Source: Botrytis cinerea B05.10
Lineage: Eukaryota > Ascomycota > Leotiomycetes > Helotiales > Sclerotiniaceae
NCBI RefSeq assembly: GCF_000143535.2
Contig: NC_037311.1
Location: 868,001-932,000 of the forward strand
DNA: 64,000 bases
Direction: 5' to 3'
The position numbers and the translations under genes are program-made. The notes under the pieces are model-generated. The model did not search any database and was not told where the DNA came from. It worked only from the letters and a program-made list of their open reading frames with translations. Shown here piece by piece: positions 1 through 13,338 of this stretch. Every line of letters starts with the position of its first letter. Positions within the stretch are counted from its first letter, which is position 1.

Positions 1-723
1 TTAGTATATTTAACACATGCAATAGATGAACCACAGCAAACAATCGCTATATCCTCAGCATACATCTTCCCGTCATCATTGATTACCATTCATCAAGATA
101 CAAAAACTCTACAGCAGACCGCCAAGATATTTCCCCGTCTCCATTCTAATTCCCATCTTCTTCCAACATGATCTCATCTCATGAATCTCCTATTTTGCAT
201 CCGCGTTGTCCTTCCTCTGTATTGGTATGGCAATCTATTTAAGGGTGCTGTGGGAAAGGATTTAGAGGCTGCATATTATTTGGAAGATTCAGGTTAATAT
301 AAAGACTAGATAGTCTTGGAGGTTAAGTACTTTGAAACCAGGGGTCTTTGTGCCATTCACATATCATCGGCTACTAGAGCCTTCGAATCTGCTCGAAGCA
401 TTTTGTGGACCTTTTGAGTGGCTTATCAATGTTTTAGCAGGCAACATCTAATAGTAAGAAACTCATTTTAGTGACCCATTCTCAATAATTTCAATATCTC
501 ATCATCATTATCATCATCATCGTCAGAAAGAAAGAAAGAAAGAACCAAGCACGAGAGATTCAAGTGGTGGCAAAATTTCTTTGGAGCTAAAAGAACGTGA
601 ACTTATGAACAAATAGCAGACATCCAGGTGCCCTAGAAAAAACCAGCGTCAAATCCATTCAAACTTTTAATAAAAATTAAAAACAGCTTCCTGCCATTAT
701 TGCCTCACAGCCTCCAAAATCCC
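1..723. other. Gene-free 3' flank of the NRPS gene
   Basis: This stretch lies downstream of the stop codon of the minus-strand NRPS gene. I see no open frame with recognisable protein similarity on either strand. It is AT-rich and holds a short run of ATC triplets (about 494-524) followed by AGAA tetramers (about 525-543). It probably contains the 3' untranslated region of the NRPS transcript next to position 723. Confidence 0.5.
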
Positions 724-3700
724 CTACCTAAAATAGCCAATCTCATTCAGATACTCCACATTCTTCTTGATCGCCTCCTCTATCTGCTTCTCAAACACAA
801 TATCTAATTCCCTTGGTCTTCTACTCTTACCCAAATTTCCCTCCTCGGTGATAAGATGAGCTACCGGCCAAAGCAGATGAGCTTCTGTCTTCTTCTCCAT
901 ATCCTTCTTAATCAACCCTGCCCATTCATACGAAGTAATCGGGCGAAGTCGATGTCCCATATTGTTATTAACAATATCCCAAAATCGTTGCATGTAGATT
1001 CCGCCAGTTATATCCAATGTATAATTTGAATTATTGGGAGTATTGACCAAAGCATTGATAGTAGAATTTGCGACGAAATCCGCATGTGCAACAGTCAACC
1101 AATCGTTTTTGTCAGGGACAGGATATGCACCGACGTTTATGGCGCCAGCTACATATCTCCATAGGAAGTCAGTGGTATTAGCAACTCCTTCCCGGGTCGT
1201 GCCAATGATCAATCCCGGTTTGACGATAGAGACATGATTGCTTTGGGCTAAAGATGTAGCTCTCTGGGCAAAGTTTCTTACCATTAGCTCTGAAACGAAC
1301 TTCGTCTGGCTATAACCATCAAGTCCCTTCAGTTTCATGGCGGTTGTACTATCATCAAGCTCTCCTTCAAAATCACGACCTCCAGATACATAGACGAATC
1401 GCGGAGGCGAAACAGCCCCTGTAATATTTTTCAGAATATCAAAGGTAGATTTGACATTGGCAGCTTTGAGGGTTTGATAGTCCGCATTCCATTGCACTGA
1501 AGCTCCATTATGAATGATGGCATCGACTGTGCTTAGTTCTTGCCATTTTTCAGAACTCAACCCTAACAATGATTTGGCTAAGTCTCCCGTCCATATTTCG
1601 AGCTTCGCTGCGAGAGTGTTGTGCCACCATCTTGCGGATTTAGCTGCTGATATGATCCGTCGTCTGCCATTATCATTAGATGAAGCGCGTACATGTACGA
1701 TGACCTTCTTGACTCCAGGTCTTTCAAGAAGTTCTCGAAGTATCTGGGTACCTAGAAAACCGCTGGCGCCTGTCAGGAAGACAACTCCAAAATGATGCTG
1801 CATCGAGGCTAACTGTATGTCTAGGTCTGTGATTTCTTGCATCAAATCAAGGGCAGGTGCTGATTCTATGGGTTTCTCGCCTTTAACATTAGTCGCAACA
1901 CGAATGTATTTTGAAACATCCGAGATTGTGGTCTGATAGTTGATAAGCTTGGGCATAGGTATAGTAATTCCATACGATCGTTTGATGGAAGCTGCAAGAG
2001 ACATGATCTTGATGGAATCAATTCCAATAGAAGCAAGGTTAACATCACGACCTATGATGTCCGAATTGAAGTGTGAAGAGGGCTTCGTAGCAACAAGCTG
2101 TGCAATTTTATCACTGATTTCAAATGCAATATGGTCATCTGATGGCAGTAAAGGTGCTTCGCTGCTCTTGGGATAACTATCAGCTTTTTGGATCACCGGA
2201 AGACTATTAAGCCACTTGGTAAGCCTAGGACGATCCAGCTTTCCGGAGGTATGAAGTGGTATGGTTTTCATAGCGACCCAAGAAGAAGGGACCATATAGC
2301 TTGGTAGGTTATCTGTTAGATGATTGGCAATTCGAGACCATTTGAATCCGGAAGCTTCAAGTTCCAAATGAGAAACTGTCGCAATACCACTAGCTATCTC
2401 CGAGTCTGCTGACGTTTCGAGCTCAATTATAGCGGTAAGATGATCAGCATATGGCCCAGAAGTAGGCAATATAACCATAGCTTTTCTAACTTGCGGATGA
2501 CTAAGTATGTGATGTTCCACATCAGCGATCTCTATACGAAGTCCACGAAGTTTGATTCGAGTGTCCTTGCGGCCGAGGTAATTGATTGTTCCATCAGAAT
2601 TGTATTGGGCAAGATCGCCAGTCTTGTAAAGACGTCCAGGACGGTGACTCGAATTGAAATTGCGAGCCCATTTGGGACTATCGATAAAAACGGCTCTAGT
2701 CTTTACCTCGTCGCCAAGATACCCTAAAGCCATGGCGGGTGATTCAATTAGAAGTTCACCGATTGCACCAATTGGCAGAAGACGGTTTGAATCCTCAGTA
2801 TCGACGATCCAAGTCACTGCGCCTGCTCCACGTCCAATGTTGGTAGGCGACGTGCTGGGGGAGATATCTGCGTTCACTACACTTGTTCTAGAAGGTAGAT
2901 AGGTCAGTATGATGTAAAGCTGAATTTAAACGTGCTGACACATAAGAACTACACCTCTAGCGAGAGTAAAACAGGAACATGGGCTACCAATTCCGATCCA
3001 GAATCTCGAAATTAGGTATACACTTACACGCAACATTCGGTAGTTCCGAAAGCATTAATCAAATGAACGCGATCTGCCCAGGTCTTGATGACATTAGCAG
3101 TGATAGGCTCTCCACCAAGAGTTATTCTCTTCAATGTCGGAACCGAGTCAGGCGAGATCGAGCTTATATAAGAAGGTGTCAGGTCTGCTGTATTGACATT
3201 CATCCTAGCTATCGCTCCCACAATGTCCGAGGTCCGTTCTCCCTCTATAAGTGTTTCGGTTAGTTTTCTCAATTAAAACGCGATCAGTAATACTTACCAG
3301 ATGGTATACAAAGGCAACCTCCTGTCATGAGGGTTGTCAAGATATCCTCGATGGAAGTGTCGAAGCTGTAGGACGCGAATTGTAAAAATCGTGATGTTGG
3401 TCCGAAGTGTAGCGCTTTACCATGATCTCTCGCGCCCGAACAATATGCTTCATGGGTTACTACTGTACCTTTGGGAATTCCAGTAGTACCTGAGGTGAAG
3501 CAGATATAGAGAGGGTCTATCGGGCTAACATTGCTCACAATGTCTGTCCGCGTTGGTAGCAGATTCATCTCGCTTTCTCCCACCACAATTGTTTTGCCGC
3601 AAGGAAACAAGTCTGAACACGACTGCCGGATATCGCTTGAACAAAGAATTACTTGAGCGTTAACTTGTTGAATAACTGAAGTAAGGCGTGACCGAGGATG

Positions 3701-6700
3701 GTAAGGGTCGCAGGGTACAAATGCAGCTCCGGACTTGATAGTGGCCAGTGTAGCTACGATAGCCCACTTTGATTTCGTGAAGAACAAAGGTACCTTGCTT
3801 CCTGGTCCTATTCCGTGATTCATCAATTGAGACGCCAGTCGAGATGATAGACTTTCTAGCTCGGCACGAGTCAAATCGCCATCCCAAGAGGCAATTGCTG
3901 GAGCATTAGGATCGTGCTTTATCATGATGTCGATGACTTCGTGTACGCAGGACTTCATTACCTCTGGTAATGTAGAATTCCATTCCCAAAGATGCTCTAA
4001 ATCAGCTTCGCTAATAGAATTGATGTCCTGGACAGATTTTCCTGCATCTTCACGGCATAATTCCTGAACGATGTGCTGGAACTGTGAAAGTATCCTCTCC
4101 ATTTGTCGACTTTCTATAATTTCCGAGTCAAAGATTGCCTTCGCCTTCATTCCCTCTCCAGTAAGATGACATTCTAGAGTTAAAGCATTTGTATCCCATA
4201 CAGTTGCGTCCACAAGATCCATTCGGCGTTTTCCTATGAATGAGTTGTCGATAGCTGAATTTTCTCTAGGTTGTATGACCAAGATATTCTGGAATTGGCA
4301 TGCCTTGCTCGGCCCTTCGCCTAGTCGCTGAATATTGGATAGACCAATCTGTTCAAAGGGCATCATCTGAATCATTTTAGCCTGAACCTCCTTGAGTAAA
4401 TTAAGAGCTGTGCCCTGCGGGTCCAATGTGATTCTAACCTATAAAATTGAAAAGTCAGTATATAGTCGCAGGAAATTGCATTACTCCCGCTCTGCTCTAG
4501 CAAATGGGTGATAAGAATTTTTTTTAAAGGCAATCATCTAATTCTCGAATTGATAAGACCATACCAAGCTCTCTCTTGAACAGAAACTTTGAGGGGAAAT
4601 AGGATAGGCATGTTTGAGGTCACATGAATAGCCCATGAATTGGCAAAGTGACCAGTCAACCACACCCACATTCTATCTCATCAATAACCAAAAATTTGAA
4701 AGATTTACTCACCGGAATGGTAGCTAATGTAGGCCCGACTACTCGAGTTAGATCGGCCGATGAGCCAGTACGTCCTGTTAAGACCTCGCCGAAGATGACG
4801 TCATTGGAGTTGGAGTAGTTACTTATGGCAATTGCCCAGGCTGTTCGGATAACATTTGAGATCCGGTAGTCAGAATTAGCCTCTCGAACTAATTTGATCT
4901 CTTTGATTGCTATTGCACCTGGTTGCGGCTGGTACCCGGAATTGATACTTGGAAAATGTGAGATTTTTGCGCCTTCACTCGCAAGCTCTGATTTCCAAAA
5001 GTTTTCTGCTGCAAGTCGATCTAAATTGACAATAGTTTTCATAAAACGATTGAATGGAATATTTTGGTGTTGAACGGAGTTTGCTTCGTTCGTAGGAATG
5101 CTCACGAGTCTTCCGTACTCTTTCCCCGCCTGTTCAAGCATCAGATTTATACTCCAGGCGTCGTATACTGCATGATGCAAGGTAAGGACGAAATAATATT
5201 TATGATCGGTTGAGTTCGTCTCTTCAGCAATACAGTAACGACTGAGAGGGCTTCCTAAGCCCATAGGCTGCTCTTTATCGGATTCCAGATACCGTTGAAG
5301 GTTATCTCGCATGTTCCATGAGATATCTTCTCTAATTACCATTTGAATCAGACCTGCTGATTCATGCTCGCTGATGCGAGTACGAAGAATTGGACTAGAA
5401 CGTACAACTTCATTCCAAGCGTCGCAAAACTTGTCAATATTAGAGTATATGTCCTTGGATAATTCGAAAACGTGTTGTGCAACATACGTGCCAGGATGGC
5501 TCATTGATAGTGCCATGATAGATTCTTGAAAAGGAGTACATGGGTACAAGTCTTCAACGTGGTCTGGGTCGATAACATCATCAATGGTTCCTTTCAGCAG
5601 CTGACCACGTCCTCCGATCATGGAAAATGCAGAGACATTCCTCTGTGCAACAACTGTAGAGATATTGGCATCCACCAGTGTCTTGGCTAAATCTGACAAG
5701 ACCGGAGTTTGGAATATATTTGCAACCGTCAAGTTTATGCCATCTTCTCGCGCAGCAGCAACGAGTTTCATAGCAAGGATGGAGTCTCCACCAAGTCGTG
5801 TAAAACTATCGTTTCTGCCTATACTACCTGTTGGAATTTTCAATATAGTGGCCCATAGATGCTGCATTTGAAGTTCATTGTCGGTGAAAGGGGCTTGGTA
5901 TGTAGTTACTTGTCCAGAAAAATATGCAAATTCCGAAGGAGTTAAGCCAGCTGCAAGAGTCTGTAGGGTTTGGCGATCCCACTTCTGAGAGACAGTAAGC
6001 GGTATCGATGATACAGGTATATACACTTTTGGTATCATGTATTGTGGTAGTGCGAGACTCAAGCGGTCAAGAAGTGATCGGATGGTTGACTCATCGAGAC
6101 ATTTCTTGAAAAGGGAGCTTTTTCCATTTTCTCTACTGTTGCTATCACCTTTAAGACACAAGAAGGCTGCTAGGAATGACGACCTGCCGTCCGCAGGGGT
6201 TGCTATTACTGTAGCAAGATCTATAACATTGTCTAGATTTTGATGAAGATGACTTTCGATTTCACCTATCTCAATTCTTTGGCCGTTTAGCTTGACTTGC
6301 GCACCCTAAGTTATAGTTAGTATACGGCATCTCAGTTACTACTTGATCACATAATGGTAAATCTCTACCAGCTGTGGGCAGAGTTTCGGAAGACTTCAGC
6401 CTGATAGGGAGTATCCTTAACAAGTGTGAACCTGCTGGAATGCTCCAGCTGAACTATGTCTCTAGGCATTATCAATTCAGGTTGAAACGAACAGCTTTCC
6501 AAGGAAGTCCAGGAGGAGTAGTTTCGACTCAGAAGGGAAATATCACTTACCGCATCTTTTCGTGAAATATATATAATTGATCCATCGACATCCATTTTGA
6601 CCAAGTCGCCCGTTCTATACCATCTTTTCCATCGAGTCGTCTCGGCAGGGATACATGAAGGTGTAGGCACAAATGACGCCTTCGTCTTTTCGGGATTTTT

Positions 6701-9452
6701 AAGATACTCCCTCGCAAGCGGTCCACCAATCAATGATTCACCTGCAACACCCCGTTGGACTAACTGGTCGTTATGGTCAAGGACAATAAAACTTCCAATG
6801 AAACCAGGCCCCATTTTGGCGGGGTTTAGACCTTTCTCAGTGATATCACTAGCAATGCACATACCTGCAACATTCCTAAGTTAGTAGCTGTACACCAAGA
6901 AGAATTTTATAGGAAAATAAGAAACAAATGGATAATGATGCAGTAACCAGTTCACAGCAACGATTGGATAGAAAATCAACGTAAATATGAGTATGGCGGA
7001 GAATAACATCACCAAACTTACAGCAACATTCAGTAGGTCCATATGCTTGTAATAGCCGCAACTTCCCAATCCATCGATCTAAATCCTCTTGAATCAATTT
7101 ATCGCCCCCTAAAAGAAGAGTTTTTAGAGTTGGCACAGATTCCGGAAGGATCAATCTCCCAAATGCAGGTGTCATGAATGCAGTATTGACTTGCATTCGG
7201 TTGATTGCTGATGTAATGTTGTTCATCTTCTCGTCGTCTGATGGTATGCAAACAACGCCTCCAGCACCTAAAGTAGTAAGGATCTCAAAAACCATGCCAT
7301 CAAAGGTGTATGCCGATAACTGAAGAGTGCGACTCCGTGAATCCAATTTGGAGAAATTAGAGAGGTGACGCATGGTAGCACAGCAAGTAGCATGCTCTAT
7401 AACGCATCCCTTTGGCTCTCCAGTGCTGCCAGAAGTGAAAATAATATAGACAGAATTATTTGGCTGAACATCCGTATTCAGCTCTCCACTGGGTAAAGTT
7501 TCGAGCATTGATTCTCCCACGGCAAATGTTTGGTCTGCAATGCCCGTAAAAGCGGAGATGAGATTTTCGGAGCATAGGATCATCGTGCCACCTATTTGCT
7601 TTACCAACTTCCTGATCCGATCTTCAGGATGGTCTGGGTTCATAGGTACAAAAGTTCCTCCTGCCTTCATCACTGCAATCATGGCGACTACTGCCCACAG
7701 AGATTTTTCAAAAATCAGTGCAACCTTAATCTCAGGCCCAACACCAGCGAGTTGTAGGAAATATGCTAGACGATCAGATATGGACTGTAATTGCGAATTA
7801 CTCAATTCTCCATCCCAAGATGTCACCGCTACATCAGACCCGCGGTTTTGTGAAATCTGTCGAATGACTTCGTGGACACAAGAATGAACCTCTTCAGCTT
7901 CGGTCTCTTGCATTGCTAATTGGTTTTGCAATTTTGTCATTGCAAGCCCTATATTGCCAACTGGTGTGTTTGCATCGGACAAACGAGAAATGATGTTCTC
8001 AAATTGCTGCAGCAAAATATTGACTTCTTGATCAGGTAATACGTGGGAGTCGTAACTGGCCATTGCAGTGAAGCCATCTCCCATTAAATCACATTGCATC
8101 ATGAGAGGATAAGCATTCAACTTTGCCCAGTGGTCACTAGTATTTTCTCTGGCCCCGAATATACTGGTGGAATCGCTCTCTAATCTGGGCTGTACAACGA
8201 GTAGATTCTGGAAGCTGCAAGCTTTTGTGCAGTCCGCTCCGAGTCTGCGTATATTTTGTAGGCCAAGATGCTGATGGGGTTTCATTGCGACTCGAGAAGC
8301 GTGAACAGAAGCAAATAGATCCTCTGCAGATTTTTCATCCTCAATAATCACTCGCATCGGTAAGGAATTAAATGTTGGACCATTTACTCTTCTCATATCG
8401 AATCCTAAAATCTCTGCATTCCTCCCTGCAAGAACGAGACCAAAAGTAGCTTCCGTTGAAGCGGTACGTCGTGCTACCAAAATTCCCCATGCGGCTTGTA
8501 TGATTGTAGAGACCGTTGCACCTGCCAATAGGTTTTCTTTAACGGGAATGAATTTTTCCGAATAGCCATTCGCACGCGAATGATGTCGCGATGGGACAAC
8601 AGGGAATTGCCCCCCGGAAGAATTTACTAGATGATTACTCCAGAACGTCTCGCTTGCTTTCTGTGATTGCTTCTCAAGTCTCATTTGATGGGCAATAAAA
8701 TGCTTGAATTCGACTAGTGGTTGAAAAGTCTCCCCTCTGTATGATTCTTCGACTTGTCGAAGCACCAAGCGCATGCTCCATCCATCAAGAATGGCATGAT
8801 GAAAAGTCCAAACAAAATATAATGAATCAGATGGGTGTTTTTGAATGAGACCGTATCTCAATAGAAGCTTTCCAAATGAAGGGAAGATGATCCTGTCGTT
8901 ACTCAAGTAACTTTCTAGATCGATTTCTTCTGACCAGAGAATGGGTTCTGGCGCCAGAACTACTTGAAGTAGGCCTGAATTCTGTGTTTGAACGAAACTA
9001 GTTCGGAGTGTCGAATTTGAATTGACTGCATTCTGCCAAGCAGCTTTGAACATATTCAAATCAATGCTTTTGGGGAGCTTGCAAATGATTTGAGGAGTAA
9101 AACTACCAGACTCCTTCATCGATAATGCCAACAGCCCTTCTTGAAGAGCCGTGCACGGGTAGGCATCGATAAATGTCGCATCTGATGGCATTTGTCTTCG
9201 AATTTCATCATGGTTTTGCGTAGGATTCAGAAGAGAGAATGGTTTGACAGAAACTTCCCTTTGGCTGAGGTAATCATCAGTGTCCTTGCTTTGCGCTGGC
9301 CGACGCTTGCTATGGAGAAGGTCTGAAAGATAGTGTTTAGATGCAAGATCCAAATCTATCGCAGAGTCTGATCTCTCAACATGGTCTTCTTTGGCCTGGC
9401 GTTGGTCCCTTTGGATGATGTCGGGAGAGAAATGCTTAGCTGTTGATGCCAT
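724..9452 (-). CDS. Two-module non-ribosomal peptide synthetase with terminal reductase (C-A-T-C-A-T-R)
   Basis: This gene should encode a cytosolic peptide synthetase that joins two amino or related acids and releases the product by NAD(P)H-dependent reduction. Exons by my reading, in transcript order: 9452-7022, 6864-6551, 6305-4713, 4438-3298, 3244-3028, 2887-724, giving about 2619 residues. Domains: condensation 1 (HHAILDGW near residue 215), adenylation 1 (A3 motif FTSGSTGEPKG near 670, A5 YGPTECC near 808), carrier 1 (LGGDSI near 1085), condensation 2 (HHAVYDAW near 1288), adenylation 2 (FTSGTTGIPKG near 1764), carrier 2 (GIDSIKIM near 2186), thioester reductase (TGASGFLG near 2268, YSQTK near 2425). 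The second condensation motif ends in Ala rather than Gly, and carrier 2 lacks the usual GGDS. There is no epimerase or methyltransferase. The start is uncertain: the open frame runs up to an ATG at 9590, but a likely 57-base intron (9517-9461) favours the MASTAK start. The product is unknown. Confidence 0.9.
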
Positions 9453-11609
9453 GATAAGTTCTAAGCAATTCAAATTCGTTAGTGGGTGCGAAAAGATCTC
9501 AGTGGTAGAAAACTTACCTAGAACATAGCAAGAGACGGAGAAGAAGCGTTTTTGACCTTTGTAGACTATAATATTCGAACTGAGCTTCAATATTGAATAC
9601 AGCTGAGTATCTTAGAAATTTATTCTTTGATATCATTCTATTCTTAAGTATAGGACCTGGACTATAAAGCATTTACCTGAGCACCGCCCCCCTTGCATGT
9701 TCTCAGCCATCAAAATTTTCAAACCTGATCCACATAGATTAACGGGCCATAGAATGCCATCTTAGCTTGCAGCTTACAGGATTGGAGAGTATCACTTCCG
9801 GTTTGACACACGCCCTGGCTTTAAGGGTGAATTACCTCGAATGGCCTCAAAACATAGCGTTGATTCTACATGATGTGCTCTCGTCATCAATATTAAGATT
9901 TGACAACACAGAACCCAACCATCGATGGAGTCTCAGCTCAACAGGGAAAGAATACTTTCGCTGGGCTCCTTCAGCTCATTCGTATTATCTCCAGTAACTC
10001 CAATCCGTTAAACCTGATCCCATCCGCACCGTAGAATTCCTACCTGGTCGCTGCATAGCCGACTGAACCGGTTTTCATTATATCATATAGGAAAGGGGCC
10101 GAAAGATCAAGTCAAAACATCTAGGATCGTACATGATTGAATAACAACATGACTTATTGGCCCTCCTCTTTCTTCTGGCGAATGTGTTACATTCTAGTGC
10201 AGTCGTTTCCGCATGAGGAAGTAATGACGTCACGTTGAGACCGTGGATCAAATTCCTCTGAGGTTGAACTGTCTAGTAGCAAAAGATGAGCGTGTATATG
10301 CCACTGTATCAAGACATAGACGAGCACAGAGCGTACGTTTTAAGTAGCTTACATACCCAGGAAGTTTCTCCGCAAAATGCAATGAGATCTAAGACAAGGG
10401 CGGAACGGTCCATACCCTTGCACTTATTCAAATAGCTCCATTGTTTGTCTCGGCACTATCAAGTGATGCCATTCACGGGCTGAAAAAGTATAGAAAATGA
10501 ACTAAATTGTAAGAGTTCTGGAACTCAATCACCGTATGACTTCTAGTTAATCTGACTTCCTATGAATGAAATGAAAACGAGCATTTTATTCTCTCATCGA
10601 ACAGCGAAAACATTGTTTTGGAAGGAATTATGTAAGATTACGAAAACATCATCATATGCGATGAATAGATTCCAGAACACTTACGTTGAGTGTCGTCATG
10701 TTAAAAAACTTTCCCAAAAGCTATAATACCACGGAAGTGGAAATTTTAAATCGCAATTAACTAATGCAATTTCTTGGTGTAACTTGCCCATGTACGGATC
10801 AACATTGATCGTAAAATTTCCCATCTACTTGGCTAAAATTCCAGAAATGGTGATGGGCATATGACATTGTAAGACAAACATAATCCCGCCGACGATCAAC
10901 TCCCGGGAAGCTCGATCCGTTGGACGCAAGTTTACGTAATTGTATCCTCATACGCTTGTACACCCGACTTTGGAGAGATAGAGCACCGCATCTAGCGGGC
11001 ATACTGAAGGCCTCTGCAATTGGTAAATTGAAACAGGAAATCATAACACACAAAGAAAACGAGCCCATAACATAGAAGTTTTTTTCTTTCTTTCTTATCT
11101 TTTCTTTTTTTCTTTCCCGATCTACAACTCTAGACCGTAAAACTTGGTCATGCGGTCTAATCAACTTGAGTCAGGATATACAGTGATAATCGCGAAAAAC
11201 CAGAACATTTTTGCAGCGAGTTCAGGCAAATTAATGAAATGCGACAAAATGAAGCCAAAAATCCGACCTTGGGCGTACATAGATTCTGTGCGGGCTGGTG
11301 CGTGAACTAAAGCGTCGTACCGAATCAGAATAACATCGCCACCTGCAATGTGCAACAGAGGGAGAAAGTCTTAGGATAAGCAACCTCGAGTATGACGGTT
11401 TAAAGCTATTACCCACTTTTACATTCATGCAAACTTTGTATGCATGCAACTCTATAAGTGGTAAATTGAGCGACCAGCACAATTCGGTAAAAAGGGCCTC
11501 CCCTATTTCAGTCCTGGAAGTGCTCCGGCCATACATTATTATACAATCCGCACAATTGAAAGCTCCAAACGGCCGAGAAAGCCAAAGTTTTCCGATTTCG
11601 GTTCCAATT
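9453..11609. other. Divergent intergenic region between NRPS and transporter
   Basis: About 2.1 kb separates the NRPS start from the transporter start, and the two genes face away from each other, so it should hold both promoters. The open frames here carry no recognisable motif. A perfect CRE-type palindrome TGACGTCA sits at 10225-10232. A probable 5' untranslated intron of the NRPS lies at 9517-9461, with donor GTAAGT and branch site CACTAACGA. Confidence 0.6.
10225..10232. promoter_or_regulatory. TGACGTCA palindrome (CRE-like)
   Basis: The eight-base palindrome TGACGTCA is the classical binding site of CREB/ATF-type bZIP factors, which fungi also have. It lies about 770 bases upstream of the NRPS start and about 1.4 kb upstream of the transporter start. 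The match is exact, but function is inference; such a site occurs by chance about once per 65 kb. Confidence 0.3.
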
Positions 11610-13338
11610 ATGTGGCCAATGAAACCCCAGACTGCTGAAATCCAGGAAGAGTGTAAAGAACCAAAGTTTCTGGAACTACGCTCGTCCAAATGGTTCATTG
11701 TTAGCACAATCTGCGTGGCATCCTTCAGTGTAAGTGGGCTTGAAACCGGCGAGCATCTGAAGAAACCAAGGGCTGACATTCAAATCCTAGGATTCTTTCA
11801 TATATGGAGTGGTTATTCCTGTTCTTCCAAACGAACTGGAACGTCGGATTGGACTTAAAGACGAGGACCGTATGAATAGAATACTTCGCCTCAGAAATGG
11901 CATTCCAAAATATCAAGCTAATTTCTCACAGTCGAATTCTGGAATTCTATGCTTTTAACAGCATTCGGCCTTGCCCAATTGATAGCGAGTCCACTGTTTG
12001 GCTATTATGCTGATCGAAGTTCATCACGACGAACACCCTTACTCCTGGGATTCTTCTCCAATGCAGCTGCCACGGCTGTCTTGTATATTGCACAGAACGT
12101 TTGGATACTGGCTCTCAGCCGTTTTCTCCAGGGACTCTCAGCAGCTGTGGTATACACAGTCGGCTTTGCTCTGCTTGCAGATACAGTCGGCTCAAAGGAT
12201 ATCGGACAATGGATGGGATACGTGATTTCGAGTCTCAACATTGGAATGCTGATCTCCCCAACTATAGGCGGCATAATGTACGCAGGACTTGGATACGGAT
12301 CATTGTTCATTGTAATGTTTATTCTTATTGCCATCGATATCGTCATGCGTTTGTTTATGATCGAGAAAAAAGTTGCCGCAAGGCTGAAGAAAGATAAAAC
12401 TGTAGCCGAGACACACACATACGGGACCCTTCAGCAAAGTGTTGACAATGCCATTTTCGAACAACAATATCCGTCTACACCTTCCACCAGCAACACAGCC
12501 TCCGAGCCACTGCTTGTGAGCAACCAAAATCAGCCTCCACCAGCAGACAATAAGAAGCATCCAATAGCTTTAGTAACTCTGTTAAAATCCCCACGCATAT
12601 GGGCTGATTTATACGGCGTTTGGGTGACTGTATTTCTACTCGCAAGTTTCGATGCAGCTCTCCCAATTTTTGTGCAACGAAAGTTCAACTGGGACTCGAC
12701 CGGTGCTGGCTTAATCTTTTTGGCTATAACATTCCCCATATTTTTAGCTCCCATAGCTGGTAGACTCTCTGATGTCTGGCCTTCTAGATGGCTCACTGCA
12801 TCATACTTCATCATATCTGCTGTCTTCACTGTCTTGCTCGTTTTGATACACAGAAATAGCACTGATCAGATTGCTGGGCTTGCTGTCCTTCTTACACTTT
12901 ATGGTAAGCTTGTCTTGTTGCAATCATATAATCATTGCTTTTCGTAATTACTGATATAAACCATAGGCGTCGCTAGAGTCTTCGGTTCATCACCATTGGG
13001 TGCTGACTTGAGTCGAGCTGTAGAAAGTATGGAGAAGAAAACACCCGGCATTTTCGGTAAAACGGGAGCTAGCGGTCAAGTTTTTTCTTTATATACTAGT
13101 GCCAGTGCAGCGGGAGTTCTTGCCGGTCCTGCCTGGACGAGTTACGCCTTTGGAGAAAGAGGCTGGATATTTTTCGTTTCAAGTCTTGGAATCTTGACTG
13201 CAACTGTTGCAATACCAGTTGTAAGTAGAACAATTGAAGCAGCGAAGTATCAATAGTGCTAATTACACCTAGATTTTATTCTCAGAGCCCGAAAAATCGG
13301 CAAAGGGAAACGATGTAGAAGTGGTGGCTGCAGAGTAG
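11610..13338 (+). CDS. Major facilitator superfamily transporter, DHA1/vesicular-amine-like
   Basis: This is a multi-pass membrane transporter of about 496 residues. Exons: 11610-11729, 11791-11869, 11932-12903, 12967-13220, 13273-13338. The N-terminal part reads LRSSKWFIVSTICVASFS, then a loop with the first-helix continuation SFIYGVVIPVLP. Motif A (GYYADRSSSRRTPLL) follows helix 2, and a second copy of the pattern (GRLSDVWPSRW) opens the second half, as expected for a 12-helix transporter with two similar halves. A hydrophilic central loop rich in Ser, Pro and Gln separates the halves. The start could also be the ATG at 11619. It is the nearest gene to the NRPS and is transcribed away from it, so export of the peptide product is a reasonable guess. 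Substrate cannot be told from sequence. Confidence 0.85.

Noticed and set aside
9452..9590. Upstream ATG at 9590 as the NRPS start
   Set aside because: Not excluded, but the added segment looks non-conserved and is crossed by a convincing 57-base intron with donor, branch and acceptor sites, so the start at 9452 is preferred.
11231..11779. Minus-strand frame of 182 codons
   Set aside because: It is antisense to the first transporter exon and upstream DNA and shows no protein-like motif.
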